Positions 35,734-44,746 of a DNA stretch of 64,000 bases are shown one piece after another; position 1 is the first letter of the stretch; the number at the start of each line of letters is the position of its first letter. The translations under genes and the position numbers were made by a program. The notes under the pieces are model-generated. The model made no database searches. It was not told the DNA's origin and worked only from the letters and a program-made list of their open reading frames with translations. The stretch is from Bog-473 sp963751335. GTDB lineage: Bacteria > Actinomycetota > Acidimicrobiia > Acidimicrobiales > RAAP-2. Where the stretch lies: the NCBI GenBank assembly GCA_963751335.1, contig CAVVUB010000005.1, positions 73,322 through 137,321 of the forward strand. Direction: 5' to 3'.

Positions 35734-37221
35734 TCAACCCATCCGGGCCCGCACGTCCTGACCCAGATCGAGCGCGGTCACCGCGGCGAGCGGCACCCGT
35801 TCGGGCAGCGAGACGGAGAGCTCCCCGTCCTCGTCGGACCACTCGAGCAGGTCGTTGGTCCCGACCAGGCGCACCCGTGACACCCGCGAACCGTCGATGA
35901 CGCGCAGCCCGAGCCGGCGTTCCTGCGGTCTGCCCATCACCAGGCAGTACACGCCGCTCCCCGAGTGCGTGAAGCGCAACGGCGTCCCCCCGGTCGTCTC
36001 GGACTCGGCGACGGCCCAGGGCCGGCTGCCGTAGACCGCTTCGCCGTTGTCGGACAGCCAGGCGCCGAGCTCGCGCAACGGCGCCACTTGGGACGCGGGG
36101 ATGGTGCCGTCGGGCCGCGGCCCCACCCCGATCAGGAGGTTCCCGTTCTTGGCCACCACGTCGCAGAACAGTTCGATCAGCTCGGTCCCGCTCACGATGT
36201 CCTCGGGCCGTTCGAAGCGGTTGGCCCCGAAGGAGTGCCCCAGGCCCCGGGCCAGTTCCCACTTCTGCTCCGAGTGGATATGCATCATTTCGTATTCGGG
36301 GGTTCGGAAGTCGTAGTGACGCGGCGGAATGAAGGCCAGTCGCTTGCGCCGTGGCGGGATGAAGCGCCAGAGCAGCTGCACGAGATCACCCGCCCCCATC
36401 ACCAACCGCTCGGTGAGCCAGTTGCGCGGGAGGGCGGGCTCCATCCAGCGGTCGTTGACGACGCCGTCGGCCACCCTGTTGTAGAAGTAGGCGAAGAGTT
36501 CGGGCAGGTTGCCGCCGCTCGGCCATGAGATGTCGTTCCACAGGACCGACGGTTCGTAGCGGTCGATGAGCTCGCGCACGTGCGCCGTGACGTACTCGCG
36601 ATAGCGGCGGTCCTGGGGCGCGGCCAGCAGGGTATCGCCCGCCCGGGCCAGCACGGCGCCGTTGTAAGGCCAGTCGTAGCCACCCGAGTAATAGAGGCCC
36701 ATACGCATGCGCCGCGCCCGCACGGCCGCCGTCAGCTCACCGACGATGTCGCGCCGGGCGTGGTACGCGCCCTTGACCGGGTGTGCCACCTGCGAGGGCC
36801 ACAGCGCGAACCCGTCGTGGTGCTTGGTCGTGAGCACGACGTAGCGGGCCCCGGCCGAGCGGCACAGGTCGGCCAGCGCGTCGAGGTCGGCCCCACCACT
36901 GGCGTCGTCGAACACGTCGATGAAATTGTCGTAGGGGTAATCGTCCCCGTACTCCTGGCGGTGGTGCAGCTGGGTGGGGCTGCCCGGGAGCTGCATGGAG
37001 TTGAGGTACCACTCGCCATAGGGATTCTCGTGGAGCATCCGCTTCGGCCCGTACTCGGTGAGCATCTGCTGAATGTCGGGCACCTGCGGTGCCCAGCCCG
37101 GCACGGAGTACAGGCCCCAGTGCACGAAGACCCCCAACTTGGCGTCGTCGAACCAGGCCGGCACCACGTGGGTGCTCACCGAGTCCCATGTGCCCTCATA
37201 GACAGCCGTTGTGCTTCGCAT
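35734..37221 (-). CDS. GH29 alpha-L-fucosidase
   Basis: Glycoside hydrolase of 495 residues, retaining mechanism, releasing L-fucose. The N-terminus has WFDDAKLGVFVHWGLYSVPG and YGEWYLNSM, the core has YVVLTTKHHDGFALWPS (substrate-binding HH) and MGLYYSGGYDWPYN, and SVLWNDISWPSGG carries the likely nucleophile Asp. KNGNLLIGVGPRPDGTIP near residue 370 is typical. A C-terminal beta domain follows. No signal peptide is seen, so the enzyme should be cytoplasmic. No transporter or fucose catabolic gene lies next to it. Confidence 0.88.
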   Translation of the reverse strand: MRSTTAVYEGTWDSVSTHVVPAWFDDAKLGVFVHWGLYSVPGWAPQVPDIQQMLTEYGPKRMLHENPYGEWYLNSMQLPGSPTQLHHRQEYGDDYPYDNFIDVFDDASGGADLDALADLCRSAGARYVVLTTKHHDGFALWPSQVAHPVKGAYHARRDIVGELTAAVRARRMRMGLYYSGGYDWPYNGAVLARAGDTLLAAPQDRRYREYVTAHVRELIDRYEPSVLWNDISWPSGGNLPELFAYFYNRVADGVVNDRWMEPALPRNWLTERLVMGAGDLVQLLWRFIPPRRKRLAFIPPRHYDFRTPEYEMMHIHSEQKWELARGLGHSFGANRFERPEDIVSGTELIELFCDVVAKNGNLLIGVGPRPDGTIPASQVAPLRELGAWLSDNGEAVYGSRPWAVAESETTGGTPLRFTHSGSGVYCLVMGRPQERRLGLRVIDGSRVSRVRLVGTNDLLEWSDEDGELSVSLPERVPLAAVTALDLGQDVRARMG

Positions 37222-37390
37222 GTGATCGCCCGTCTACGCACCGGTGCGCACGCACCGAGCAAGCCATGGAGCTGAACAACGGGTCCGTACCACTGCGGCT
37301 CTCCTCGCGGTGTCGGCACCCGGTGCGTACAGCATGACGCGCCGGGCGTCCGGCCGCGCGCAGGGCCTCCAACCGGGTCCGGGCACGCTT

Positions 37391-38584
37391 TCAGGCCGCG
37401 GCCGTGGCCGTGGTCCCCGGCGCCGGCGGGTGCCCGGAACCGGGCGGCCCGTAGCGCGCCCGGAAGAGCACGTAGGCCACCGGCCCCGCCAGCGTGGGCA
37501 GCCAGTACGAGATGATCCGGTAGGCCAGCGTTGCCAGCACCGCGGCGCCACCCGGGATACCGGCCAGGATGAGCATGCCGCTCAGCCCGGCCTCGACGAT
37601 GCCCAGGCCGCCCGGCGTGATCGGGATGAGCCCGAGCAATCCCGCCACCGCGTAGGCCAGGAGCACGAGCGAGGGCGCCGGCTTGGTCCCGGTGGCCCAG
37701 ATGCAGGCCATGAGCGTCATGAAGTCGAAGGCGAGCCGCCCGCTCGACAGCAACAGGGCGGCCTTCCAGCGGAGGCCGAGCACGTCGCGGATGCGGTTGC
37801 GCTCGGTCACCAGGCGCCCGGGCAGACCGGTCAGGGGCGCCCGCTTGCGCAGCACCTTGTTGCGCACCGTCTGGACGAGGAGGCCGGCCCAGCGCATCGG
37901 CGCGTCGACCACGAGGACCACGGCGCTGAAGCCGGCGAAGAGGAAGAAGGCGCCGATGCCGAGGAGCGCCGCGTGTTCCAGGCCGCGGTCGATCGGCGTC
38001 CCGCCGATGATCGCCGGCAGTACGAAGATGGGCAGGGCCAGGAGGCCGCCGATGCCGAGGATCGAGATGGCGGTCAGCCCACCCACCGCCGTCGCCGGGT
38101 CGCTGCCCGAGGCGGCCAGCATCCGGAACTGCGTCGCCGCACCGGCGGCCTGGCCACCGGGCACCACCAACGAGATGGCGTTGCCCGCCAGCTGCGACGT
38201 GGCCACCGAGAACCAGGCCTTGGTGCGCAGGGCGAGGCGCTGCAGGGCGATGGTGCAGGTGAAGTGGGCCACCTGGGCGGCCAGGGCCACGAGGAACCAG
38301 AGCAGGTTCAGCGACTTGAGCTTGGGCCAGGAGCCGAAGACGGCGGTCAGGGTGGGGAAGACCAGGTAGATGGTGACGCCGGCGACCACGGCCGCGATGG
38401 TCGCCTTGACGACGGAGCGCCAGGCGGGCGGGGACCCGGCGTCATGCTCGATGCGGCTGGCCAAGCGCTGTGAGATCTCGTCGTCGGTGCCCGAGGCCTG
38501 CTGGAGCGCCGGCTCTCCCGGACGCGCCACGCCCTTCAGCTGCTCACTCTCGTCTTCGTCGCTGCCGGGCCCGGGGTCAGGCAT
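37391..38584 (-). CDS. Flippase-like/lysylphosphatidylglycerol synthase TM-region protein
   Basis: Membrane protein of 397 residues of the LPG_synthase_TM (UPF0104, flippase-like) family with about eight helices. Seen: LNLLWFLVALAAQVAHFTCT, NAISLVVPGGQAAGAATQFR (family motif around VPGG), GLLGLIPITPGGLGIVEAGL and ATLAYRIISYWLPTLAGPVA. The first 60 residues are acidic and cytoplasmic. No lysyl-transferase domain follows, so a lipid-moving role is likelier than lysylation. Confidence 0.82.
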   Translation of the reverse strand: MPDPGPGSDEDESEQLKGVARPGEPALQQASGTDDEISQRLASRIEHDAGSPPAWRSVVKATIAAVVAGVTIYLVFPTLTAVFGSWPKLKSLNLLWFLVALAAQVAHFTCTIALQRLALRTKAWFSVATSQLAGNAISLVVPGGQAAGAATQFRMLAASGSDPATAVGGLTAISILGIGGLLALPIFVLPAIIGGTPIDRGLEHAALLGIGAFFLFAGFSAVVLVVDAPMRWAGLLVQTVRNKVLRKRAPLTGLPGRLVTERNRIRDVLGLRWKAALLLSSGRLAFDFMTLMACIWATGTKPAPSLVLLAYAVAGLLGLIPITPGGLGIVEAGLSGMLILAGIPGGAAVLATLAYRIISYWLPTLAGPVAYVLFRARYGPPGSGHPPAPGTTATAAA

Positions 38585-38623
38585 GGACCCTCATGGTCCG
38601 GGCATACCCGCTGATCCGGCCGG

Positions 38624-39022
38624 CTAGGCCAGGATCTTCGCCTTCTGCGCCTCGAACTCGGCGTCGGTCAGCACACCCTGGCTCTTGAGGTCGGCCAGCT
38701 TCGAGAGCTGCGAAGCGGTGTCCTCGCCCGGCGTGCCGGCGGCCTGGCGCACGTACGAGTCGAACGCCTTCTGCTGCTGCGCCGCCTGCTGGGCGGCCCG
38801 TTCGTGCATCTTGCCCCCCCGGACGATCAGGTACACGAAGACACCGAGGAACGGCAGGATGATCACGAAGATGCACCACAGAGCCTTCGGGAACCCGCCC
38901 ATGTCGTGGCTGCGGAAGATGTCGATGAAGACGGTGAACAGCAGCCAGATCCAGATGAAGAACAAGAAGAAGTACAGCATGGTCAGGAAGAGGTCGAGAA
39001 TGGGGTAACTGGACGCGAGCAT
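38624..39022 (-). CDS. PLDc_N-SHOCT small membrane protein, copy 2
   Basis: Protein of 132 residues, nearly the same as that at 27874-28272: two helices (TMLYFFLFFIWIWLLFTVF and ALWCIFVIILPFLGVFVYLI), the same RGGKMHERAAQQAA linker and an identical SHOCT tail. Differences are scattered conservative changes (for example GGGAK to GGFPK). The ATG at 39022 follows GGAGGAGATACAGCC. It lies 39 bases after the flippase-like gene start on the same strand and may share its transcript. Confidence 0.78.
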   Translation of the reverse strand: MLASSYPILDLFLTMLYFFLFFIWIWLLFTVFIDIFRSHDMGGFPKALWCIFVIILPFLGVFVYLIVRGGKMHERAAQQAAQQQKAFDSYVRQAAGTPGEDTASQLSKLADLKSQGVLTDAEFEAQKAKILA

Positions 39023-39171
39023 GGCTGGCTGTATCTCCTCCGGTCAGTGCAGGCGACGAGAACCTGCAGCCCAATGTCTAGTCCGGCGGCACTGCCGACC
39101 GGTGACATTTCCGCCGACGGGCGTCGTCGGGCTGAGCGGACCAGGCTCCTGAGGCGTGGAGAAAGGGCAAC

Positions 39172-39654
39172 GTGGCCGCTCTCGTCCGTGCCGCCGGCAC
39201 TGTGGCAAAACACGCGGGCGTGCCCGTGGCGCTCATCGGCGGCCTCGCCGTGACGTGCAGAATCAGCACCGGCACCCGGGCCACCGACGACGTCGACGTC
39301 GACGTCGTCACGGACACGGAGGCAGACCTGGTGGGCGGTCCGTCGGCGGCGGACAACCTCGTCGCCATGAAGCTGCACGCGATCCAATCGAGGGCCGAGG
39401 AACGTAAGCGTGCGTCGGATGCATGGGACTTGGCCCGGCTGCTTGACGCGCACAACGCCGACCGAGCCATCAGCCGTGCCCTCGAGACAGGGCCGGCCGA
39501 TCTCGACGAACTCGTCGCGAAGCAGCTCCGGCGGGCCTTCGTCGACGACGTGACCCGGACCCGGCGCCGACTCGTCGTCTACGGAGACCCCTCCTGGTCG
39601 GCCCTCCTGAGCGAGGACCGCCTGATTGCACTCGCCGAGGAGCTCTCGCTCTGA
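39172..39654 (+). CDS. AbiEii-like nucleotidyltransferase, internally shortened
   Basis: Protein of 160 residues. The N-terminus VPVALIGGLAVTCRISTGTR then ATDDVDVDVV is the nucleotidyltransferase motif (GG plus paired acidic residues) of AbiEii/type IV toxin-like proteins. The C-terminus NLVAMKLHAIQSRAEERKRA with SDAWDLARLLD is the family's end. The 60-80 residues that normally separate the two parts are absent; they are joined by DTEADLVGGPSAAD. The third acidic residue of the active site probably fell in the missing part. GTG start with GAAAGGG upstream. No AbiEi-like antitoxin gene is beside it. Confidence 0.6.
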   Translation: MAALVRAAGTVAKHAGVPVALIGGLAVTCRISTGTRATDDVDVDVVTDTEADLVGGPSAADNLVAMKLHAIQSRAEERKRASDAWDLARLLDAHNADRAISRALETGPADLDELVAKQLRRAFVDDVTRTRRRLVVYGDPSWSALLSEDRLIALAEELSL

Positions 39655-39779
39655 TCATCCGAAGCCGCTTGAACTCAACACCGCCGCGAGCCCACTGCCG
39701 ACAGTCGGCCCGTCGCGACACCAACCCTCGCTGCAACTCCCGCCCACCCCACCAGCGCCCGGTAGGGCAGCATGGAGGA

Positions 39780-40664
39780 ATGCGGACGTCCATCCTCGCC
39801 ATCGCTGCACTCGTCATCGGCGGCTCCACGCTCGCTCTCCCTGTGGAAGCCGGCGCGGCCACGAAGTCGCCGACCTACTACGTCTCGCTCGGTGACTCCT
39901 ACGCCGTGGGCTTCCAGCCCGGCAAAGGATCCACCGCCGGCTACACCGTGCCCGTGGCGAAGGGGACGCATCTCACCCTGGTGAATTTCGGCTGCGGCGG
40001 GGCAACGACGAGCTCCATCCTCAACAATGTCGGCTGCCCCGACGTCCTGCCCCACACGACGGGCGGGCAGGCCTACCCGACCACGACCCAGATTGCCGCA
40101 GCCGAGGCGTTCATCGCAGCCCACAAAGGCCACATCGGGCTCATCACCGTCTCCATCGGGGGCAACGACGTGACGGGTTGCGTGTCCGCGGCCAACCCGA
40201 TCGCCTGCGTCGGCACCGCCGTCCAGGACATCACCACCAACGTCACGGCATTGGCCGGTGACCTTCGCACGGCAGCCGGCCCCAAGGTGCCGATCATCGG
40301 CTCGACCTATCCCGACGTGATCCTGGGCAGCTACGTCTACCCCGTGCACCCCGCTCCTCCCGCAACCGTCAGCCTGGCCAAGGTCTCGGTCACCGCCTTC
40401 AAGTCGCTGATCAACCCGGCGCTCTCGAAGAGCTACGCGTCGGCCAAGGGCAGCCTGGTCGAAGTGACGGCGGCGACGGGCGCCTACGGGCCGCTGACCA
40501 AGACCGTGAAGACGAAGCGTTACGGGCGGATCCCGGTGCCGGTCGACAAGGTCTGCAAGCTGACGTGGTTCTGTTCGAAGGGCGACATCCACTCCAAGAC
40601 GCCGGGGTACGACGTGATCGCCAAGCTCATCGTGTCGAGGTACAACGCGGTCAAGCCGAAATAG
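39780..40664 (+). CDS. Secreted SGNH-family lipase/esterase
   Basis: Exported hydrolase of 294 residues. Signal peptide MRTSILAIAALVIGGSTLAL ends near AGA. Block I YYVSLGDSYAVGF has the catalytic Ser (GDSY), then VNFGCGGATTSSI, ITVSIGGNDVTGC (block III GGND), and the C-terminal DIHSKTPGYDVIAK gives the Asp-x-x-His pair (block V). Four cysteines could form disulfides outside the cell. This fits the Streptomyces lipase/mycobacterial SGNH esterase type; the natural ester is unknown. Confidence 0.85.
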   Translation: MRTSILAIAALVIGGSTLALPVEAGAATKSPTYYVSLGDSYAVGFQPGKGSTAGYTVPVAKGTHLTLVNFGCGGATTSSILNNVGCPDVLPHTTGGQAYPTTTQIAAAEAFIAAHKGHIGLITVSIGGNDVTGCVSAANPIACVGTAVQDITTNVTALAGDLRTAAGPKVPIIGSTYPDVILGSYVYPVHPAPPATVSLAKVSVTAFKSLINPALSKSYASAKGSLVEVTAATGAYGPLTKTVKTKRYGRIPVPVDKVCKLTWFCSKGDIHSKTPGYDVIAKLIVSRYNAVKPK

Positions 40665-40713
40665 GACACGTACCCACCGGGAGACGACGGGCATTGTCCA
40701 AAGGAGACCTTGG

Positions 40714-41394
40714 GTGAGCGACACGCCGGGGACACCGGCCGAGGGACGAGACCTGGTCGTGATCGATGCCCTCAACGATTGGAACTGCACGACCTGTGGC
40801 CAACCCGGGGACTTGATGTCGAGGGAGGACGGCGGGCCGCTCTGCATGAGTTGTGCCGACCTCGATCACCTCGTGTACCTGACGCGGGGGAACACTGCCT
40901 TGACCCGCCGAGCGCGAAGGTCCAGCGGGCTCTCCGCCGTGGTGGTTCGCTTCAGTCGGACTCGCAAGCGATACGAGCGTCAGGGGGTCCTTGTCGAACC
41001 GGCGGCCCTCGAAGCCGCAGAGGCGGCGTGTCTGGCCGACGCCGAAAGCAGGGCTCGCCGGCGGGCCAGGGACGAGGAATATCGTTCCCGCGCCGACGCC
41101 GGATTCGAGGTTGCGCTCGCCGAGGCGATCCTCGAGTTGTTTCCTGCCTGCCCCCCGGCGCGAGCAACCGAGATCGCTGCGCATGCCGGCCGGCGAGGCA
41201 GCGGGCGGGTGGGCCGGAGCGCGGCGGGCCGGAACCTCGCAACCGAGCCGGTGACCCTGGCGGTGGTGGCCGCGGTGCGACACGGCGACACCGACTACGA
41301 CAACCTCCTCATGGCGGGGGTCGAGCGGAGTGAGGCGAGAGCACGCGTCCAGGCAGACGTCGAACGCGTGCTCCAACGTTGGCGAGCGGTGTAG
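40714..41394 (+). CDS. DUF2293 protein with zinc ribbon
   Basis: Protein of 226 residues. The N-terminus has two CxxC pairs (NWNCTTCGQPG and PLCMSCADLDHL), probably a zinc site, followed by LTRRARRSSGLSAVVVRFSR and RKRYERQGVLVEPAALEAAE. The C-terminal DUF2293 part reads LAVVAAVRHGDTDYDNLLMA then GVERSEARARVQADVERVLQ. Function unknown. GTG start with AAAGGAGA upstream. Confidence 0.78.
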   Translation: MSDTPGTPAEGRDLVVIDALNDWNCTTCGQPGDLMSREDGGPLCMSCADLDHLVYLTRGNTALTRRARRSSGLSAVVVRFSRTRKRYERQGVLVEPAALEAAEAACLADAESRARRRARDEEYRSRADAGFEVALAEAILELFPACPPARATEIAAHAGRRGSGRVGRSAAGRNLATEPVTLAVVAAVRHGDTDYDNLLMAGVERSEARARVQADVERVLQRWRAV

Positions 41395-41441
41395 TCCCGG
41401 GCCAGCAGACTGCCCTCTTCTTCCCTCTTCTTCCTCTCAAC

Positions 41442-41460
41442 TGGTGTATTGTTGGTGTAT
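41442..41460 (+). promoter_or_regulatory. vapBC promoter/operator-like direct repeat
   Basis: TGGTGTAT at 41442-41449 and again at 41453-41460, one helical turn apart. TATTGT between them can serve as a -10 element about 7 bases before the vapB ATG, which would give a leaderless transcript starting at or next to that ATG. The repeat could also bind the VapBC complex. Confidence 0.4.
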
Positions 41461-41662
41461 GGCCCGCACCAACATCGACATCGACGAGGAGGCGTGCGAG
41501 AGCGTGATGGTCCGCTATCACCTCTCGACGAAGCGAGAAGCTGTCAACTTCGCGCTGCGCACGGTGGCGGGAGAGGCTCTCGACCTCGAGGAAGCCCGAG
41601 AACTGCGGGGCTCGGGGTGGGACGGTGATCTCGAAGCGATGCGGTCGGGCCGCGGCGGGTGA
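41459..41662 (+). CDS. vapB: VapB-type antitoxin
   Basis: Antitoxin of 67 residues. RTNIDIDEEACESVMVRYHL then STKREAVNFALRTVAGEAL is the ribbon-helix-helix DNA-binding part of the VapB (DUF2191) family; the C-terminal ELRGSGWDGDLEAMRSGRG is the toxin-binding tail with the typical G-W-D-G-D-L-E-x-M pattern. It overlaps the toxin gene by four bases (GTGA). It likely represses its own operon with VapC. Confidence 0.88.
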   Translation: MARTNIDIDEEACESVMVRYHLSTKREAVNFALRTVAGEALDLEEARELRGSGWDGDLEAMRSGRGG

Positions 41663-42048
41663 TTCTGATCGACACCTCGGCCTGGGTCGAGTTCTTGCGC
41701 GGGACGGGCAGTGCCACGTGCGAGCGTGTCGATGCCTTGCTCGAGGCAGAGTTCGCCGTGTGCCACCCCGTCCGGATGGAGGTGCTCGCCGGTGCACGCG
41801 ACGAGCGTCACCTTTTGAAATTGCGCGGTGTGCTGGCTCGCGGAACGCTCCTCCCAACAGCCGAGACGCATTTCGAGGAAGCTGCGGCGCTCTTTCGTCT
41901 CTGTCGCAGACGCGGAGACACGGTACGGAAACTGATTGATTGCCTCATCGCAGCAACGGCAATCGAAGCCTCGGCTCGCGTCTTGCACTGCGACAGCGAC
42001 TTTGACGTCCTGGCGCGACACACGCCGCTCCAAGTCGAACCACACTGA
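41659..42048 (+). CDS. vapC: VapC-type PIN-domain ribonuclease toxin
   Basis: Toxin of 129 residues. PIN-domain acidic residues are seen in MILIDTSAWVEFLRG (Asp near 5), VRMEVLAGARDE (Glu near 40), DCLIAATAIEA (Asp near 94) and HCDSDFDVLA. The family cuts tRNA or rRNA at specific sites when VapB is lost. All active-site acids are present, so the pair should be functional. GTG start inside the antitoxin stop. Confidence 0.9.
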   Translation: MILIDTSAWVEFLRGTGSATCERVDALLEAEFAVCHPVRMEVLAGARDERHLLKLRGVLARGTLLPTAETHFEEAAALFRLCRRRGDTVRKLIDCLIAATAIEASARVLHCDSDFDVLARHTPLQVEPH

Positions 42049-42063
42049 CCCAGGCGAACGAGG

Positions 42064-43996
42064 TCAACCCGGCGAGCCGCCGCTGGACCGGAACTTGAAG
42101 AGCGACCGGCGGGCCGCCTTGGCCACGTCCTTGCGTGGATGGAACGAACCGAGCGTGGCCAGGACCGCATCCGTCTCGGGCAGGCGCACCCGCCAGGCCT
42201 CCTCGACGGCGCCACAGGCACCGGAGGCACCCGCCACCGTGTCGAGCCAGGCCGGCATCACCTCTGGGCCCCACAGAGTCAACAGGGTGGAGAGGGTCCG
42301 GATCAGGAGCTCGGGGTCACCACGGGCGTCCAGCTCGTCCTCGCCGGCCATCCCCGTCTTGATCCGCCAGATCAGGGCATAGGCGTTCAGCTCAGGGTCG
42401 CCCACCAACCGCGCCATCGCCTCGGCCGCCGGCAGCCCGACGTCCAGCAGAGCCCGGAAGGCGATGACGCGACCCGTCTCGTCGGCCCCCGGCAGCGCCT
42501 CGACGAGGAGCGCGGCGGCCGCGTCGCCGTGGGCCTGCAGCCAGACCTCGAGCTCGACCCGGGCGATGTCGTCGGGCAGGTCGGCCGCCCTGGTGAGGAG
42601 CTCGTCCGCCGCGACCTCGGCCAGCGACCCGGCCACCGGCACGTCGGCGACCGCGGCGAGCATCCGATGGACCAGCCACGTGCCCAAGGGGGTGAGCGTG
42701 ACCGTGCCGCCGAATTCGTCGGTGCCCCCCCACGGCCTCCCGACGGTCTCGATGCCCGACTCCTCGAGGACCCCGAGCGCCGCGCAGCTGGTGCAACGCT
42801 CGGCGGGCCGAGAACTCCATCAGTCGTTGATGCATCTCGAGCTTGTGTTCCTCGACGTCGTCGAGGTCGTAGAGATCCTGGAGGTCCTCCCAGAACTCTT
42901 CGGTGAACTCGTCGATAGCGAGGGGTTCTGTCTCCACGTAGAGGTCCAGGAGCAGCCGCGTCAGTCCCTCGTCGAGATCCTCCGCGAACCAGCCCAATCC
43001 GTAGTGGTCCTTGCCGCGGTCGTGCTGAACCAATCCGACCTCGACGAGCGCCGCCTCGAGCAACCGGCTCGCCGCCTCGAGGGGCTCGCTCTCGAGCAAC
43101 CCGGCCTCGGGACCGACGCGGACCGCTCGCGCGCTCGGCTGCTCCAGGAACCCGGCCGCCATCGCCAGCCGGAAGACGAGGTCCACCTCGCGAAGGTTCT
43201 GCGAGCTCCGCACGCTGCCCCGGGCCTCGCCGTGCTGCCATTCGACCGTGTCAGACGTGCCGAGCACGGTCACCAGCGCCTTGCCGTCGGCCAACGTCAG
43301 GTTGCCCAGGTCGGTGACCTTGCGCCCGCTCCCGACGAAGTCGACCAGGTCACGGACCTGCCGGGGGATCACCGCGGTGCGGGCGGCCTCCCGGACCACG
43401 TCCTCGGGGGCGAGCACGACCGGCGGCAGCCGGGTGAGGGGCTCGGCGCCGGCGTCGACGGCCCGTCGGCGTCGCTCCAACGACGGCCCCAGGACGCGAT
43501 CGCGCTCTTCGAAGCTCCGCTCGTTGAACCCGGTCATCCAGCGGTCCATCGCCTCCTGGTCGGTCGGATCCACGCCGTCCGCGATCATCTCGGCGACCAG
43601 CCGCTTGCCGGGACTGAAGCGCTCCTCGTCGTTCATGGCCGCCTCGAACTCCCCCTGTGCGTCCTCGACCCGTCGGGCCAGGCGCTCTCCCGTACCCTCT
43701 GACAGCAGGCCCTCCGTGGAGAGGAAGCGCAGAAAGGCTGCGAATCCGGCGATGAGATCGCCGGCGTCGTTGGGGCCGAGATTGACCTTGGCCGGCAAGA
43801 TCTCGAAGAGCAGCGCCTCGACGTCGTCGACCGACCACTCCGTGAGGTTGGCGTCGAAGTACTGCCACTTGTACTCGAGGACGTCTCGGGCGGCCCAACC
43901 GAGCCGGCTCCCGGTCCTCGTCTCGAAACGCTGCACCAGGTCCTCGCGTGCCGCCTCGAACTCGTCCTCTTCCTCCGGCCCGAACGGCAGCGGCAC
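42064..43996 (-). CDS. Unrecognised ~640-residue protein, frameshifted
   Basis: I do not recognise this gene. The N-terminus (PLPFGPEEEDEFEAAREDLV, RTGSRLGWAARDVLEYKWQY, LTEWSVDDVEALLFEILPAK) is acidic and helical. A central part contains RQVRDLVDFVGSGRKVTDLG with NLTLADGKALVTVLGT, resembling a short winged-helix or SEC-C-like domain seen in some large actinobacterial proteins, and KDHYGLGWFAEDLDEGLTRL. The C-terminus (LLTRAADLPDDIARVELEVW, ALPGADETGRVIAFRALLDV) looks like HEAT-type helical pairs. An extra base near 42787 splits it; the other frame runs on smoothly with GVLEESGIETVGRPWGGTD. It converges on vapC, 15 bases apart. Confidence 0.6.
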
Positions 43997-44133
43997 ACGA
44001 CGAAGCTACCGCTCACCATGACGCAACCTCATGGCGGAGAACGGTCGCCGAAGACCCACCGGTACGCCGCTTACTCACGGTTTGGGTTCCGGGTCCCCGC
44101 GAACCGGCCCGCGAACCGGGCGGCCGCCCCGCC

Positions 44134-44580
44134 TCAGCTCCCCGGCTCGTGCTCCTCGAGCGCCTTCAGCAGCAACCGCCGCAACTCGCCCCGCTCGGAC
44201 ACACTGAGCCCACCCAGGATCTCGTCCTCGATACTCCCCTGCGCAACCTCGGCCAACTCGAGCGCCTCGAGGCCGGCGTCGGTGATGTCGACGATGTGGC
44301 GCCGCCGGTCGGCCGGGTCCCGCCGCCGCTCCACGTACTCGAGGTCCTCGAGGTCGTTGAGCACCAGCACGCCGGTGTTCGAGTCCATCGAGAGCTGCTC
44401 GGTCATGAGCTGCTGGGAGACGCTCGGGTGGTCGCGGAAGTAGGCCAGGACGACCATGTTGCGCAGGTTCATCCCGACCAGCTCGACCGAGGAGCGCAGG
44501 TAGACGACCCGGGCCAGCCGGTTGAGCAGGACGATCGTTCCCGTCGTCCCCGTTCTGGAGGTGCCCCCCCGGGCCTTCAT
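44134..44580 (-). CDS. MarR family transcriptional regulator
   Basis: Regulator of 148 residues. The winged helix is plain: NLRNMVVLAYFRDHPSVSQQ, LMTEQLSMDSNTGVLVLNDL then EDLEYVERRRDPADRRRHIV (wing with DPADRR). Probably represses the divergent MFS efflux gene and itself through the inverted repeat at 44723-44746. The start at 44580 follows a stretch of GGGAGGCAGCAGCGA. Confidence 0.88.
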   Translation of the reverse strand: MKARGGTSRTGTTGTIVLLNRLARVVYLRSSVELVGMNLRNMVVLAYFRDHPSVSQQLMTEQLSMDSNTGVLVLNDLEDLEYVERRRDPADRRRHIVDITDAGLEALELAEVAQGSIEDEILGGLSVSERGELRRLLLKALEEHEPGS

Positions 44581-44722
44581 TTCGCTGCTGCCTCCCCCAT
44601 GCCGGGTCCTGTGCCGGGCCCTGACTCTGGCCCCGTTCCGAACCCGGTGCCGGCACTCGAACCCTGTCGGCTCGGGGCCGGTCCAGCCCCGGCGCGCTCG
44701 ACCAGAGAGATCATACCCCTAT

Positions 44723-44746
44723 GATAGTCCCGAAACCATGACTATC
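44723..44746. promoter_or_regulatory. Inverted repeat between MarR and MFS genes
   Basis: GATAGTC (44723-44729), ten bases, GACTATC (44740-44746): a perfect 7-base inverted repeat. It overlaps the ATG of the transporter gene at 44738, so a bound dimer would block its transcription or translation start. The site is the most AT-rich part of the intergenic region. Confidence 0.55.

Noticed and set aside
42046..42066. TGACC-N11-GGTCA between vapC and its neighbour as a terminator
   Set aside because: Only five pairs with a long loop and no supporting tract; probably chance.
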